The position numbers and the translations under genes were made by a program. This document shows, piece by piece, positions 13,301-26,595 of a DNA stretch of 64,000 nt. The notes under the pieces were generated by a model. It ran no database searches, was not told the origin of the DNA, and saw nothing but the letters and a program-made list of their open reading frames with translations. This stretch comes from Metaphire vulgaris (lineage: Eukaryota; Annelida; Clitellata; Crassiclitellata; Megascolecidae), in contig CM030872.1 of NCBI GenBank assembly GCA_018105865.1, positions 9,537,629 to 9,601,628 on the forward strand. Direction: 5' to 3'. Position 1 is the first letter of the stretch; the number at the start of each line of letters is the position of its first letter.

Positions 13301-16300
13301 ATAACTGTAAATATAAATTAAATAGTTTTGAAAAAGAATCATTAACCTTAGTATCTGAGCAGTGAATCTTCTTGGCATGAACATCATTTGAAACAGGAAT
13401 TTCTTGGCGCTTGCCTTTGTCACGTTTTGCACTTTCTATCTCACTCCTAGATTCCGAGATCTTTGTAACGCCATCTGTACGTGCAACTTTCGAAGACTGA
13501 GCGTTCGATTTAGTTTCTACATCTTTACCATTATCCACGTCGACACTTTGATCGCTGAAATTTGCCAAGGCAGAGGAAGTCGTTTTATCTGCGCCAAGTT
13601 TCGGTGTTCTTTCGCCGTGAAAACTTTCTAATTCTGTTCCACGGCAATCCTTGAAGCAAATTTCATTCTCACAAGGCGTAACAACATGGCATAAGTCAGA
13701 CGCTTCACTTCCAGCTCTACCTCCCCACTTGTTCTCATTTTCCAACGGTGAACTCACAAGTAGATACGCGTCACTCTGACCACCAAAAGTTTGACACTCA
13801 CTGTTCTTCCCATCGGTGGCAACTTTCTCAACGTCGCCTGCTTCATCTACCAGATCGTTGGAAAATTCATCCCGCTCTGTAGCACACTCTGAAGACACAC
13901 CTTGACTAGACATTAGGTTTGCCCCATCTTCTTTAACTGAAGTCTGCTTGCAGTCTTCTAAATTCAGTTCGTCCGCGAAATCGTCAATAAATTCAACACT
14001 CATCGCATCGTTTTCAACATCACAAATATCCGGACATGGTGAAAACTTGTCCTCGTCTAAACCACTCCTACTGACATCTTCCTGCACGACAGCCTCACAA
14101 ATTTTACCTGTATTCACACCGTCCTGCCCCTGCATTACAACCATTTCTACTTCATCAGTTCGTTGGATGGATTCCAAATCTGAATTACGGGGCTGCTTAT
14201 TCGGTTCCTTGCAAAGCTCATCTACGGAATTGTAATTCTGAATAATTTCTGCATCGTCTTTGTCAAGATTAGCGACATTTCTGCCTGTATTTGAGCAGAC
14301 CGAGTCGTCAACATTCGGAACAACATGACTCCCCAGTTTTTCGTAATGGAGCCCATTTGCAGACGACTGCTCAGCCTCAGTTGTATTTTCTGCATTCTCA
14401 GTAACTGATCCTGGCTCACCAAACTCTTCCGTCACTTCGGCATTTTCATCATCCAAAGATATCAAGAAATCGTCCGAAATAATACAACTATCGTCGGTTG
14501 ACAACTGAAGTTCAGCATCGATTATATCACAGTTCTCTTCCCCTTCGCTGTTTTCAGAAGTTTCAGTTTTCACAATCTGTTTCGTTTCTTCCTTAAGTGT
14601 CTGAATGTCAGGATTTCCCTCGACGGCTGTCGGACCTCCAAATTCCGCAGAAGATTCCTTCCGCTCGACGTCTGGCATGTCGCAAAAACCGCCATCGATT
14701 TCATTTTTAATAGATTCTATGATCGGTTTACTATGAACAAAATCTTCTGCATTATTTCCTGACTCAATAGGTTCCATCTTTGGTGAATCAACTGCCATCA
14801 TCTGCAAAGACAGCAAAGAATGTGACATAACTTTTCTTAGAAAACACCACCGACAAAGAAGCCACAACCCCTAAATCTACCCTCAGAAAAACAGTGAATC
14901 AGGATAATAATGAACAATAGAATTAATGAGATAATAATGAACAATGAGATAATATTAATGAGACAATAATGAACAATAGAATTCTTGCTCATACACAAGA
15001 TGCAGCAAGCATTCGCTGGCACTCCTAATGACCTACTATGGAAAACTGCCACAATGGACTTTCAAAACAAGAACATTCCTCTTTTCAAAACATTACTATT
15101 GAACTGACACGTACAGCACCCTGGTGATGCTATAGCACCCCATAAATTGTCACAATGATAATAAATAAACAACACAGCAAGATATTTTTTTAAAGATTCA
15201 AAAGTATAATGAACCACATCTAACATTTAAAATGGAAACTGGTTCTGATTTGGCAATCCTGCTAGAAACTTAATCCAATGGAACACATCTGATTACAAAT
15301 AACATCTTTGCGATGAACAAATTAAGCAAGAATGTCACCATCTTAGAAATTTTAAAATTTCATTCATGCTACCAGTTTCTACAATAATTTAAAAATGCCC
15401 ACTCAACACAAATGATCTGCTAAACATGGATACCTGGTGATCTGGTGACTGTTTCGATGTTGCAACAGGCTCACCATCTCTCTGAGCAGCAGCCAGCGGT
15501 GCCTCTGCGAATATGTCACCAGCAATAGTCAAAGGAGAATTCCTCTTTGCTGGACTTTCTGCTGAAAATGCAACAAGGTGAAGCTAATATGAACTTGCCG
15601 CAAGATCACAACACACAAGTATACGCCAGTATTGAAAACATGCTGTAAATATAAACTAGAAAATAATAAAATCAACATTATCTGGGTACTTATAACACCA
15701 ACACAAAAATATAACACGCCCTCCAAATAAAATTAAATTTCAATTATTGTTATTGTTCAAGACATTTTATATAGCGCCATAACATATCAAAGGCCAAAGC
15801 CAAGGGTGCTTAACAAGGAGCGTGGATCAATTCCTAACTAAACTATGATATTAATCCCAAAATAAAATTTGATATTAACACTTTGAGTGTCAATGACATT
15901 CAACTTATCCAAAATCTCAGAATTCATTCTCAGATGTATAAACAAGACTTTCTCTGACTTCATTGTCAGGCATGCTGAACATCCTTAGACATTGGTAACA
16001 CCCAATGACACTGTTTAACATATGAAAGTCTTGACAATTCTTTTAAAACACATGAACACTGCTTAACATGTGAAATTTGGTCACACAATCAAGAAAAGCG
16101 TATAGCAAAACATCTTGCTAAAGTACAAATATGTATGAATGTACCAAAACACAGTTAAAAATAACATAATAATAATAAAAACAAGAATACCTCTAGGTTT
16201 GACCACTTGGTCCAACAGATAATTAAGAACATAAGAAGCTGCAACTTCAGAAGGGAACATTGCATCCATCAGATCTTCAATTATGCCATTTACAATCACT

Positions 16301-18856
16301 TTGGATGAAACTTGTGGCCGAGATCGAGGACCTGCCAGCCAAAACCAGAAGCAAAATACTGCGTAAAGGTTCATCCATATAGTACGTACGAAAAAAGTCA
16401 TATTTTCACACCTCCCTCCCCCTGTTGCACAAACCGTACATAGGAAAAAATCTGTCCAAAATCCAACCCCCTCAGTGCGTACATGCTATATGGATGGATC
16501 CTAAATCAACCTTGGTCCCTACTGCTATGAGTTCTCCATTCCACTCTAAACAACAATTTAGTGCTCACATCTCTAAATAAGTTACCATCTATCAACAGCT
16601 TGAATGGACAGCATGCAAACATCTTAAATATGAACATCATTTTGCTGTGACAGATTAGGATGGAAACTGCTCAATCAACCAACAATCAATCAATCAATCA
16701 ATCAAGCAATCATTCAATCAATCACAAAATGTCTTTAGCACCATTATAATGTAGTTGGCATCCAAGTGTATTATAGCTGGAAGTGGTAGCTCATAGTTGA
16801 AAATCCACGAGTCAATCAATCAATCAATCAAATTCATAAGTCTGTTCATAAATGGCCGGTTCCAAATAGTGAGGATATGCAACAGAAAAGATGGGTTTTA
16901 AGGTATATAATGCATAAATGTATTTATTAATTTCTTATTGAAATAAAAGATAAACAACTGGCAGAGATGTTAACCTGGAGTTCTTGAATGATGGCGATTG
17001 TATTTGCGCTGCTTCTTAATAAGACCGAGCGCGCCAAACAACGACGGAACCTCAGCATCCTGAAGAACTCGTCTCCTGCCCCAAAATTTCCGATTCTAAA
17101 TTCAAAATCCACAACAATATGCTGATCAGTATTCTATGGCAGTGTTTCCCAAAACTGTGGGTCGCAGGACTCAGTCTAGTGGGTCACAAAATTATATTCA
17201 AAAGTGTCGTTTTCTAGCCAACACCATGCTTAATGTCACTAGCCTTTGCAGATTTGCAAGTAGGCTTAATTTAAAGAAACTTAAATACCTACAGTCCATA
17301 TACGGCTTATATTAAAATGATTAGCATTTTATCCACTTTTAGTTGACACTGAGTTTTTAAGGGCTGTGGCACGTTACATTACAAAACGCTTAATTGGGTT
17401 GTGGTTTCAAAAAGTTGTGAAACCCGTGCTCTATGGAACAATCACAGATCGGCTGATCTGTGGAGCTGTTACAATGACAGCCCTCAAGTAAAATACGTGT
17501 AATGTAATGTAAAGCAGAGGTATTCAATTAAATTGCATGAAGGGCCACATTTTCAATTACTGAAGCCCAAAGGCCAGGGGCTTTTGAAATCAATGTAATG
17601 TAATGTAGTATTTGTATTATATTCGAGGACATGCTATATATGAGTGCATGCTATACAAGTGAAAACATGGTAACTTCAAATACACTTGGCAATGTTCAAC
17701 GTTCAACATGAAAAAACCACGTGCTTGGGAAAAACTGATAAAAATACCGTTTCAACATTGTTTTTGAATTTAGCACAACATCAACTCCTTAGAACCCAAC
17801 ATTTGATGCAAACAACTACCTACATCTGACATTACAACACTGCATTACATTACCACATCTGCATTACAAACACGTTAGCATCTTTCAGATCCAATCTTAA
17901 AACACATCTGTTTGACTTGGCTTATCCCCCTTAGATTGCTCCTGGATCTTAATTCAATTTGGATTTGGAGCGCCATCAGCTGATGTCCTGGGCATTATGA
18001 TAGTGGCGCTATAGAAGTTGATTGATTGATTGATTGATTGATGTCAAGAAACAACATTGCATTGACTGTGACACAAATCACTTTCCATTGTTTGTGCATG
18101 CACCAAACAATGGATGCAGTGCCATGGGTCAGAACAAGCAATCAGCATTGAAACAAAGGTCAGAAAGGTCAATCAAAAACCATCTATAAACATTCTCGAC
18201 CAATCGATCAACTTCGACAGCGCCACTTTCATAATGCCTAGGGCACCAAGTCCAGCTAGAGCCAGGGCACGCCGGAAAGGTCGGTCAGATCAGCAACGGA
18301 GCGATTTCCCAATTTCTAACCTTCAATATATGGTTCAAACGGTGTTGAGTCTTCCTGTTCATCGTCATATTCGAAATATTTGGCTTCTCGTTGACCCGAA
18401 TAACACGTCCTCTTGCTGCAGGACACCAAATGATTGGCTGAAACCAAGAATAATACAATCATATTCAGATTATTTCAAATTCAGAAACATTCTATCCAAT
18501 CGATTCACAAACAACTGAGTGAAAGCTAATATTATTATAATAAAATATTATTATTATTAGTATTAATTATTATTAGTATTATTATTATTACATGGTTGTT
18601 AACACACATTAAGTCATTCACTAAACAGTATATGCCTAACAGCAGAGTTCAGTTTTGAGGTGGTGCTTAAAAATAATTATGCAATTGTATAAATATTACA
18701 AAAGACTTCTTAGAAAGACTTCTTAGAACTGAGTGAAAGTAAGTAAGTAAGTAAGACTTTTAGAGGACTTGGCATCTTGTTGCCAGCATCTGCCAAAGGA
18801 CTCTTCACACTGGCTTTCATCATGCTTACAGCACAATAGAAATGCTCTAAATAATA

Positions 18857-18894
<38 letters not shown>

Positions 18895-19200
18895 AACTTT
18901 CATCAAACAACAACAATAAGAAGCGCCCTTGACTCTAGCCTGTTAGGCAAATAGCGCTATATAAATCAGCCTATAATTAATAACAACAACAATAATAATA
19001 ATAACAATAATAACAACAATAATAATAACAACAATAATAACATTAATAACAACAACAACAACAACAATAATAATAACAACAATAATAACATTAATAACAA
19101 CAACAACAATAACAACAACAATAATAATAATTCTAGTAATTCTAATGATGAAGATGATGATGAAGATGATGATGAAGATGATGATGAAGATGATGATGAA

Positions 19201-19248
<48 letters not shown>

Positions 19249-20066
19249 AAATTCCATGCTCACTATTTCTCCCAACAGAATTTGAAAACCAGGACACATG
19301 AACAAGCAACAACAGCAAGGCTGAACCCAAATGCTAAATGCTAATGTGGCTGAAAATGGCCAGACTAGACGTCTGTACCATGAAATTTGGCATAAATTTG
19401 ACATACCTAGAAGATTGCCATGCACACTGGCATATCCACACAGGCAAAACATCTTCGTTTCCATTTTTGCCTCTCTTCTTGTCAGGGCTTTCCTTTTGCT
19501 CTCTACGCCCGAATGACACGTCGTCATGTGAGTTGAAAATGTGACGCTGCACGAAGTGGCAAATCGACAGAGAGTGCATTCAGCACAATTCCTGTGTACA
19601 ATTGCACGCACACAGAGAGCGCTTTCAAATAAGAGAATATAATGGCACTACCATTGTATTTACCTGTATTTACCTGTATGGGTTAAAGAAATTTGATGTT
19701 CTAAAGTACCGTGGCAGGCAGTCTGTTGAGGAATATAAAAAACTGATAATTTATTTCAGGTCATTTCTTCATAAATCAACTATTTCAATATTGAATTTAA
19801 CAATTTCTAAATAAAAACAAAAACAATAATTCTTCATGCAAAATTAAATATTTAACATTAATAGACAGTTCTAATATCATCAGCATCTTCTTCACTTTCT
19901 CCCTCAATGACAGCAATAGTTAGATACAAAACATTTCCACTTTGCTTGATCTTGTTCTAATCTGCATCCTTCTACAATTGTCAATGTTCTTTGTTTCCAG
20001 ATCCTCCTTGATGCTATCCATCCATCTTTTTCTTGGTCTTCCTCGCCCTCTGTCTCCTTCTACTTT

Positions 20067-20115
<49 letters not shown>

Positions 20116-23100
20116 GTGCTTTGTGGGTCCATATATTGTTCAGGTTTGATGTGCACGCTTATAAAGAGTGAATAGGCAATATCTCAGTGTAAAACTCAAA
20201 CAGCAAAGGAGAAGTTGCAACATCAAAATGTCCGCACCTGAAATGATAGGATGAGTTGAGTGGCTTCTTGCATTCCAGACACAAATGCTCATTGTTTACG
20301 CCATCAAACTGTAAAAGTTGTACTTCGCAAGACTTTGACAACGATGAAGCATTGAGCAGTTTGACGCCGGTCTCTTTCAAACAAATGAGCACTTGCTCCT
20401 TGTTACGGTTCACTGTTGCATGTGAACCTGATACAACAAACATTTAGCCAGCTAAACTTACTTGTCAAAAAACAATCATATTTAGACAATAAATTCTCAG
20501 ATCCAGCAACTTAAATTCACAAACATAACAGGAGCAGCAAATGTTTTAACCCTTTTACTGTTCATTTATTTGTAAAGTAAAGTAAAATGGACGAGTATTC
20601 TCTGGGCAAACAATAAAAGGGTTAATGAAACACTAAAGAGAAGTTAATGATTCTTCAACATGTTTTACAGGTGACACAAACTTCTTTCATCAAGAGCAAA
20701 GTAAGGTTGCTAACGATTGACCGGTCCTAAGAGCAAAGACCGGTCATTTTAACCTTGACCGGTTAACCATAATTTCAATTTGAAAACATCAAAATGCTTT
20801 GATGTAGGTCGCAGGACGCCGTCTTATTATTATTATTATTATTAAATGTCAATTTGTATAGCGCTCTGTGCCTGGCGAAGGCCATAGTCAAGAGCGCTTT
20901 ACAGAAGCCTCTGATATGAAATGCTAAAAAGATGCGTCTTGAGTTTCATTGCAAATTTGTCGGGAGTGGTTTCGCTAGTTATTTCCTCGGGGAGGGAGTT
21001 CCAAAGTATAGGGTTCCCCCTCGAGACAGATCTATCCCCGAGTTTGGCTGTCTTAGACGGGGGAGGGACAACAAGCTGGACTCGGCGACATGATCGTAGC
21101 TGCGAGCATCTGTCAGCTGGGGAGGGTCGGTGCACAAGTCTCGATAAATACTCCGGGCAGCACGGGTCGTGTAAAGCTCTGAACGTCAACCAACATCGTT
21201 TGAATGCTATCCGTTCAGGTATCCGGAGCCAGTGAAGGTGGTCTCGTAACAGCGGTGTGACGTGTTCGTTCCACCTGGCTTCTTAGGCGCTGGCAACATC
21301 AAAGCGCTCTGATGCTGGCACGACACCAGGCTGCCGTTAAAGACCGGTTAACCGGTCTTTTTGAACGGTTAACCGGTCATTTAAAACCAGTGGTTTTAAC
21401 AACCTTATTAGAACAAAGCAAATAGATCCTACTCTGAGTGCCTCGGTAGTTAGGCAGGTGATCTCTGGCTCGGTGATGGTCGGTCTCCTGCTTTGTAAGG
21501 AATGTCAGCTTGCAACAAATGCACTTCTTGTTATTGCTTTTATTCTGGTGTTTCTGTTAAAAAGTAACCACAGCATGCATGTTCGTCAAGCCATTTGTCG
21601 TTTCCTCTAACAAAGACCAGTGCAATCTTTAAAATATTATTTCTTGGTACTTTCAGAATGGTCTGACATATGCCACACATATTTGAAACAATCCTATCGT
21701 ATCCTGCCATCCTGAATTCAAATTGAAGCTGTATAGATTGCTAGACTCATATTAACAAGATAAGGTCACATAAACAGATCACTTCTATGGAAACCATTGG
21801 TAAGTTAAAAGCATTTACTAAGAAAGATGCAAGCTCCATTCTTCAGTGAATGTGAAAAATACTGTTCGAAATGAAGCAATGTTTTCTTTAACATCAACTA
21901 TGTATATAAATATAACCAGCACAAGTAAAGTCTCACAGATTTATATAGTGCCTTAGATTGCAGTAACTTAGTAGCTAGTTAGCTAGGTGTTTATTATTAA
22001 GCACTATGCTACCTTGAAATAGCAATAGGCAAGGTGCACTGGTCAGCCAGGCAATGGTTGGTATATCCACAAGGCGGTCGTGTGGGTTGTTTTATAGCTA
22101 TGGAGGAAATGATTTTTGAAACAGGAAGGTTTTAAGCTTAGACCAAAAGACTTTGATGGCATAGTACACGGAATAAGGGTTTGACGGAATTCAAATGTAG
22201 ACAAATATTCAAATCTAGACTAAAATTTAATAATAAGGACGTTTCATAAGAAAGCACATGATTGCAAAACAAGTCTAAAATATTCAACCGGCCTGTATGT
22301 GCTGGTAGAAGTTCTGAGTCATGCCCCAGCCGACTGACTTGTAGAAAGATATCTTGAAAGTCTTCAGGCAATACAGACAGAGAACGTACTGCGAACTATC
22401 ATGACGCTGACAACACAGAAAGGCAAAGTCAGATTCAAGTCAACGTATCTGTCACACATCTAACTTCAACGTTGACGTCCAAATTAACGACTCGTCAACT
22501 CCACGAGAACTTTGAATGTTTTTTTCACAATTTTATCAAAAATCAAACAAAAGAATGTCTGCCCTCTCACACAGTTGGCCTCTAATGCCTAAGAACAGGA
22601 AATGAAGATGTCACATGACCCTTTTATCCTTTGACACTTCCCATCTCTCTATTATTATTTAGCTCCTATATTGTTTACTTCACAAAAATGCCAATACCAA
22701 TTATGCTATTCTAATCCAATCAAGAGTTTTAAGTGAGCCAATAAAAGGTATTTATTTAGTAATTTATTTACATCTAATTCAAATCCAAGCAACAGGTCTA
22801 AGTGAGCCAGTGTATTATCATTTCTGCCACCATACATAAATGTGCAACTTAATGGCAATACATTATAATAATAATAAATCTTATGAAACATGTACAAAAT
22901 GTCCAAGAATATTTAATTATAATATAAATACAAGTCAAAACATCATTTCTTGATCAAATCCCAAGCTTTCTGTTAATGAACAAAATACCACGCTAACAAC
23001 ATACATCATCATGAAATGCAGCATTTGCATAGTGCCTTTGTATTTCTACTCTGATAATTGTAACAGTACCATACGCTGTATAATATTAAATTGAACAGTG

Positions 23101-25881
23101 TCACGCACACCTGTATCTACAGGCAACATACCTTTTTAAAATGGTTGACCACATCACTGTAGACAGACGACCGAAAATTACACAGGTTGCAGGTGTACGG
23201 CATTTCACAACTACTGTGGAAATTCTTCATGTGCTGGCGAAGAACAGACTCACTGTCATGATCTTTTTCACAGATTCGACAGACAAGAATGTTAGACTTA
23301 TTCTGATGAACCTGTATCAAGGAATATATGCAATCATGTGTACAATCATACAGTACTGCTCAAAAAATTGTGAACACACGTGGATTTCGAAGCAAAACGT
23401 ATCGTATTTTTTTTCTACTGTATTTTTTTCATTAATGATACTATTCTACGATTGATGTACAGAAAGGCTATAGATATGCAAAAATTGAGAAGAGTGTTGA
23501 AACGAATTTTATCTACATTTTCTTGTGTCCCCATCTTCATTGCATCAAACCATACTAGAGCAGTCAATATATTCATCCCCAATTTTATTCTAGAACATTC
23601 AAAATGCCACGAAAATAGTGAGCTATGTCAAACGACACTATACAAAATCTTCCAGCAATCTATTCTCTGTCAAATGTCTACAAAGTCGATCGAGAGATAA
23701 GAAGGGTCTTAAGATAGCTGGTTTCTTGTATCACATGTTTTATAGACCAGAAACATACCTTCGAAATGTCACGAAAAATGGTTAGCTACACTGTAGCTCA
23801 CCATTTTTCATGCTATATCATGCTATGCATTTCGAACGCTCTAGTATAAAACTGAGGCAGAAACTAAAAACTCTAAAAACCGTAAAAACCCTAAAAACGT
23901 AAAAACTCTAGAAACCCTAAAAACCAAAAAACCCTAACCCTAAAAACTCTGAAAACCTAAAAACCATAAAAACCGTAAATACCTAAAAACCATAAAAACC
24001 ATAAAAACCCTAAAAGCGTAAAAACCCTAGAAACCCTAAAAACCAAAAAAACTCTAAAAACCTAAAAACTCTAAAAACCAAAAAATCCCTAAAAACCCTA
24101 AAAACCGTAAAAACCCTAAAAACGTAAAAACCCTAAGAACCCTAAAAACCAAAAAACCCTAAAAACCTAAAACCCTAATAACCAAAAAACCGTAAAAACC
24201 GTAAAAACCCTAAAAACCACAAAAACCATAAAAATCTAAAAACCCTAAAATCCAAAAAAACATAAAAAACATAAAAACCCTAAAAACCGTAAAAATCCTA
24301 AAAACTCTAGAAACCCTAAAAACCCAAAAAACCCTAACACCCTAAAAACTTAAAAACCATAAAAACCCTAAAAACGTAAAAACCCTAGAAACCGTAAAAA
24401 CCCTAGAAACCGTAAAAACCAAAAAACCTAAAAATCCTAAAAACGTAAAAACCCTAAAAACCAAAAAAAACTAAAAACACTAAAACCCTAAAAACCGTAA
24501 AAACCTTAAAAACGTAAAAACCCTAGAAACCCTAAAAACCAAGAAAACCCTAAAATCCTAAACATCCTGAAAACCTAAAAACCATAAAAACCTAAAAACC
24601 CTAAAAACGTAAAAACCCTAGAAACCCTAAAAACCAAAAAACCCTAAAAACCGTAAAAACCCTAAAAATGTAAAAACCCTATAAACCCTAATAACCAAAA
24701 AACCTAAAACCCTAAAAACCCTAAAAGCCTAAAACCCTAATAACCAAAAACCCTAAGAACCAAAAAAAACTAAAAACCCTAAAAACCCAAAAAAAACCAA
24801 AAACCCTAAAAACACTAAAACCCTAAAAAACGTAAAAACCTTAAATACGTAAAAACCCAAGAAACCCGAAAAACCAAAAAACCCCTAAAAACGTAAAAAC
24901 CCTAAAAACCAAAAAAACCCTAAAAACCCTAAAAACCGTAAAAACCCTAAAACCCCTAAAAACGTAAAAACCCTAAAAACCTAAAACCCTAATAACCAAA
25001 AAACCCTAAAAACCAAAAAACCTAAAAACCTACTATAATAGGGGGTTGACACACAAAGATAAAGCTTTGTTTAGTGTCTGTATCACAGGGTACCATTTGT
25101 TTGTTTGTGTGGCAGCAAATCTGAATCTAACAAAAACAAGTCAGTGCCTAGATAATAGCATCAGAATCAAATCGTCAAAGACATCACGAAGCCAGCATAT
25201 CATGATAAGCATAGAGATCAAACTACATGGTGGCACAAAGAACCGGACTATATTAAATACAAACCTAAAAGTGATTAGTCCGGTTTTTTTGTACCACCCT
25301 GTGGCTCATAAGCTCATACCAATTTGGATTTTCAACAAGCAATCGCATCAAAACACATAGACAACACAATCCACAATGTAACGTAATGTAACCTGCAATC
25401 TAATGTTATCTCTACACGATGTAATCTTTAAAGTTGATCTACCTTTTCGATGTGACACTGCATTTCGAATGGTGTATCAAACTGTCCGTAACAATGTTTA
25501 CACTGGGTCAGGTCACTGAGGTCGAGGTTCTGCTGCTTGTCACTGTCGATGTGTCCTTGCATGTGCACCATCAGTCGAAGGTTATTGTAGAGCATCTTGT
25601 GACAGTACCAACACTGAGATTCAGAACAAACAAGTAATTATCAGGTCAGGTCACAAATTATTCATGAGATAGCATTTGAGAACAGTATGAAACTAGTGAC
25701 ATGTCAAAGGTGAATCACTATTATTATTATTTATTATTATTATTATTATCAATATTATTATTATAATGCTCAAAAAAGGTAGAATTAACAGGACAAAACA
25801 TTCTTCTGAGAAAGACTGGTGGTTCTCACACATGGCAGACCCTACTGAACCACTTTAAACCTTGTTAATTGTTGCTGTTGC

Positions 25882-25941
<60 letters not shown>

Positions 25942-26533
25942 GACAATTTATATAGCACCATAGCAAAAACCAAGGTCAAAGTCAATGGTGCTTTGACAGA
26001 TGTCACTTGTAAGAGCTGTCAAATAAGTGAGTATTCAGATTGATCCTAACTGTCATTATTGAATTGCAAGCCTTAACATTCAAAGACAATGCATTCCAAA
26101 GGAGAGGGTTCCTCATGCCAAGCACAGCTCAGATGTTTAAACATGATGTCCTACAAATACCTGTGACTGTTTAAATAAAAATATTAACAGTTGATCTGCA
26201 AAATCTGTTCATGGCCTACACAGAAAGGATATTTTAACTATCTGAGAAAACTTGAACCATCAAATCAGTTGACCAGACTCAATGGAAACCATAGAAAACA
26301 AAAGTAACATTCTAAAAATGTTTATTCAAATTAATAAAAAACACGGGGCATGGTGTAATTGCGGGATTCTTGCCATGGAATTTGAGGGAAGCAGGTTCAA
26401 ATCTGACCCTATCCACTGCTTAGAGACCCTGGACAAGTTGTTCACCCCTAACTGTCTGAGGAAGGCAAAAAGAAACCTCCTCACTCACCTCATTCCAGGT
26501 GGGGTAACAGCCAATTAAGTGCAGAGAACTTAC

Positions 26534-26595
<62 letters not shown>

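Noticed and set aside
13948..14235. Plus-strand ORF of 95 codons
   Set aside because: Antisense shadow of the long acidic exon on the minus strand.
16927..17112. Minus ORF MDFEFRIGNFGAGDEFF
   Set aside because: It overlaps exon 12 in a different frame; the phase of the next exon requires the other frame.
18318..18417. Alternative frame KRTCYSGQREAKY in the exon at 18321-18415
   Set aside because: Looks protein-like, but its entry and exit phases disagree with both neighbouring exons, whereas the chosen frame fits both.
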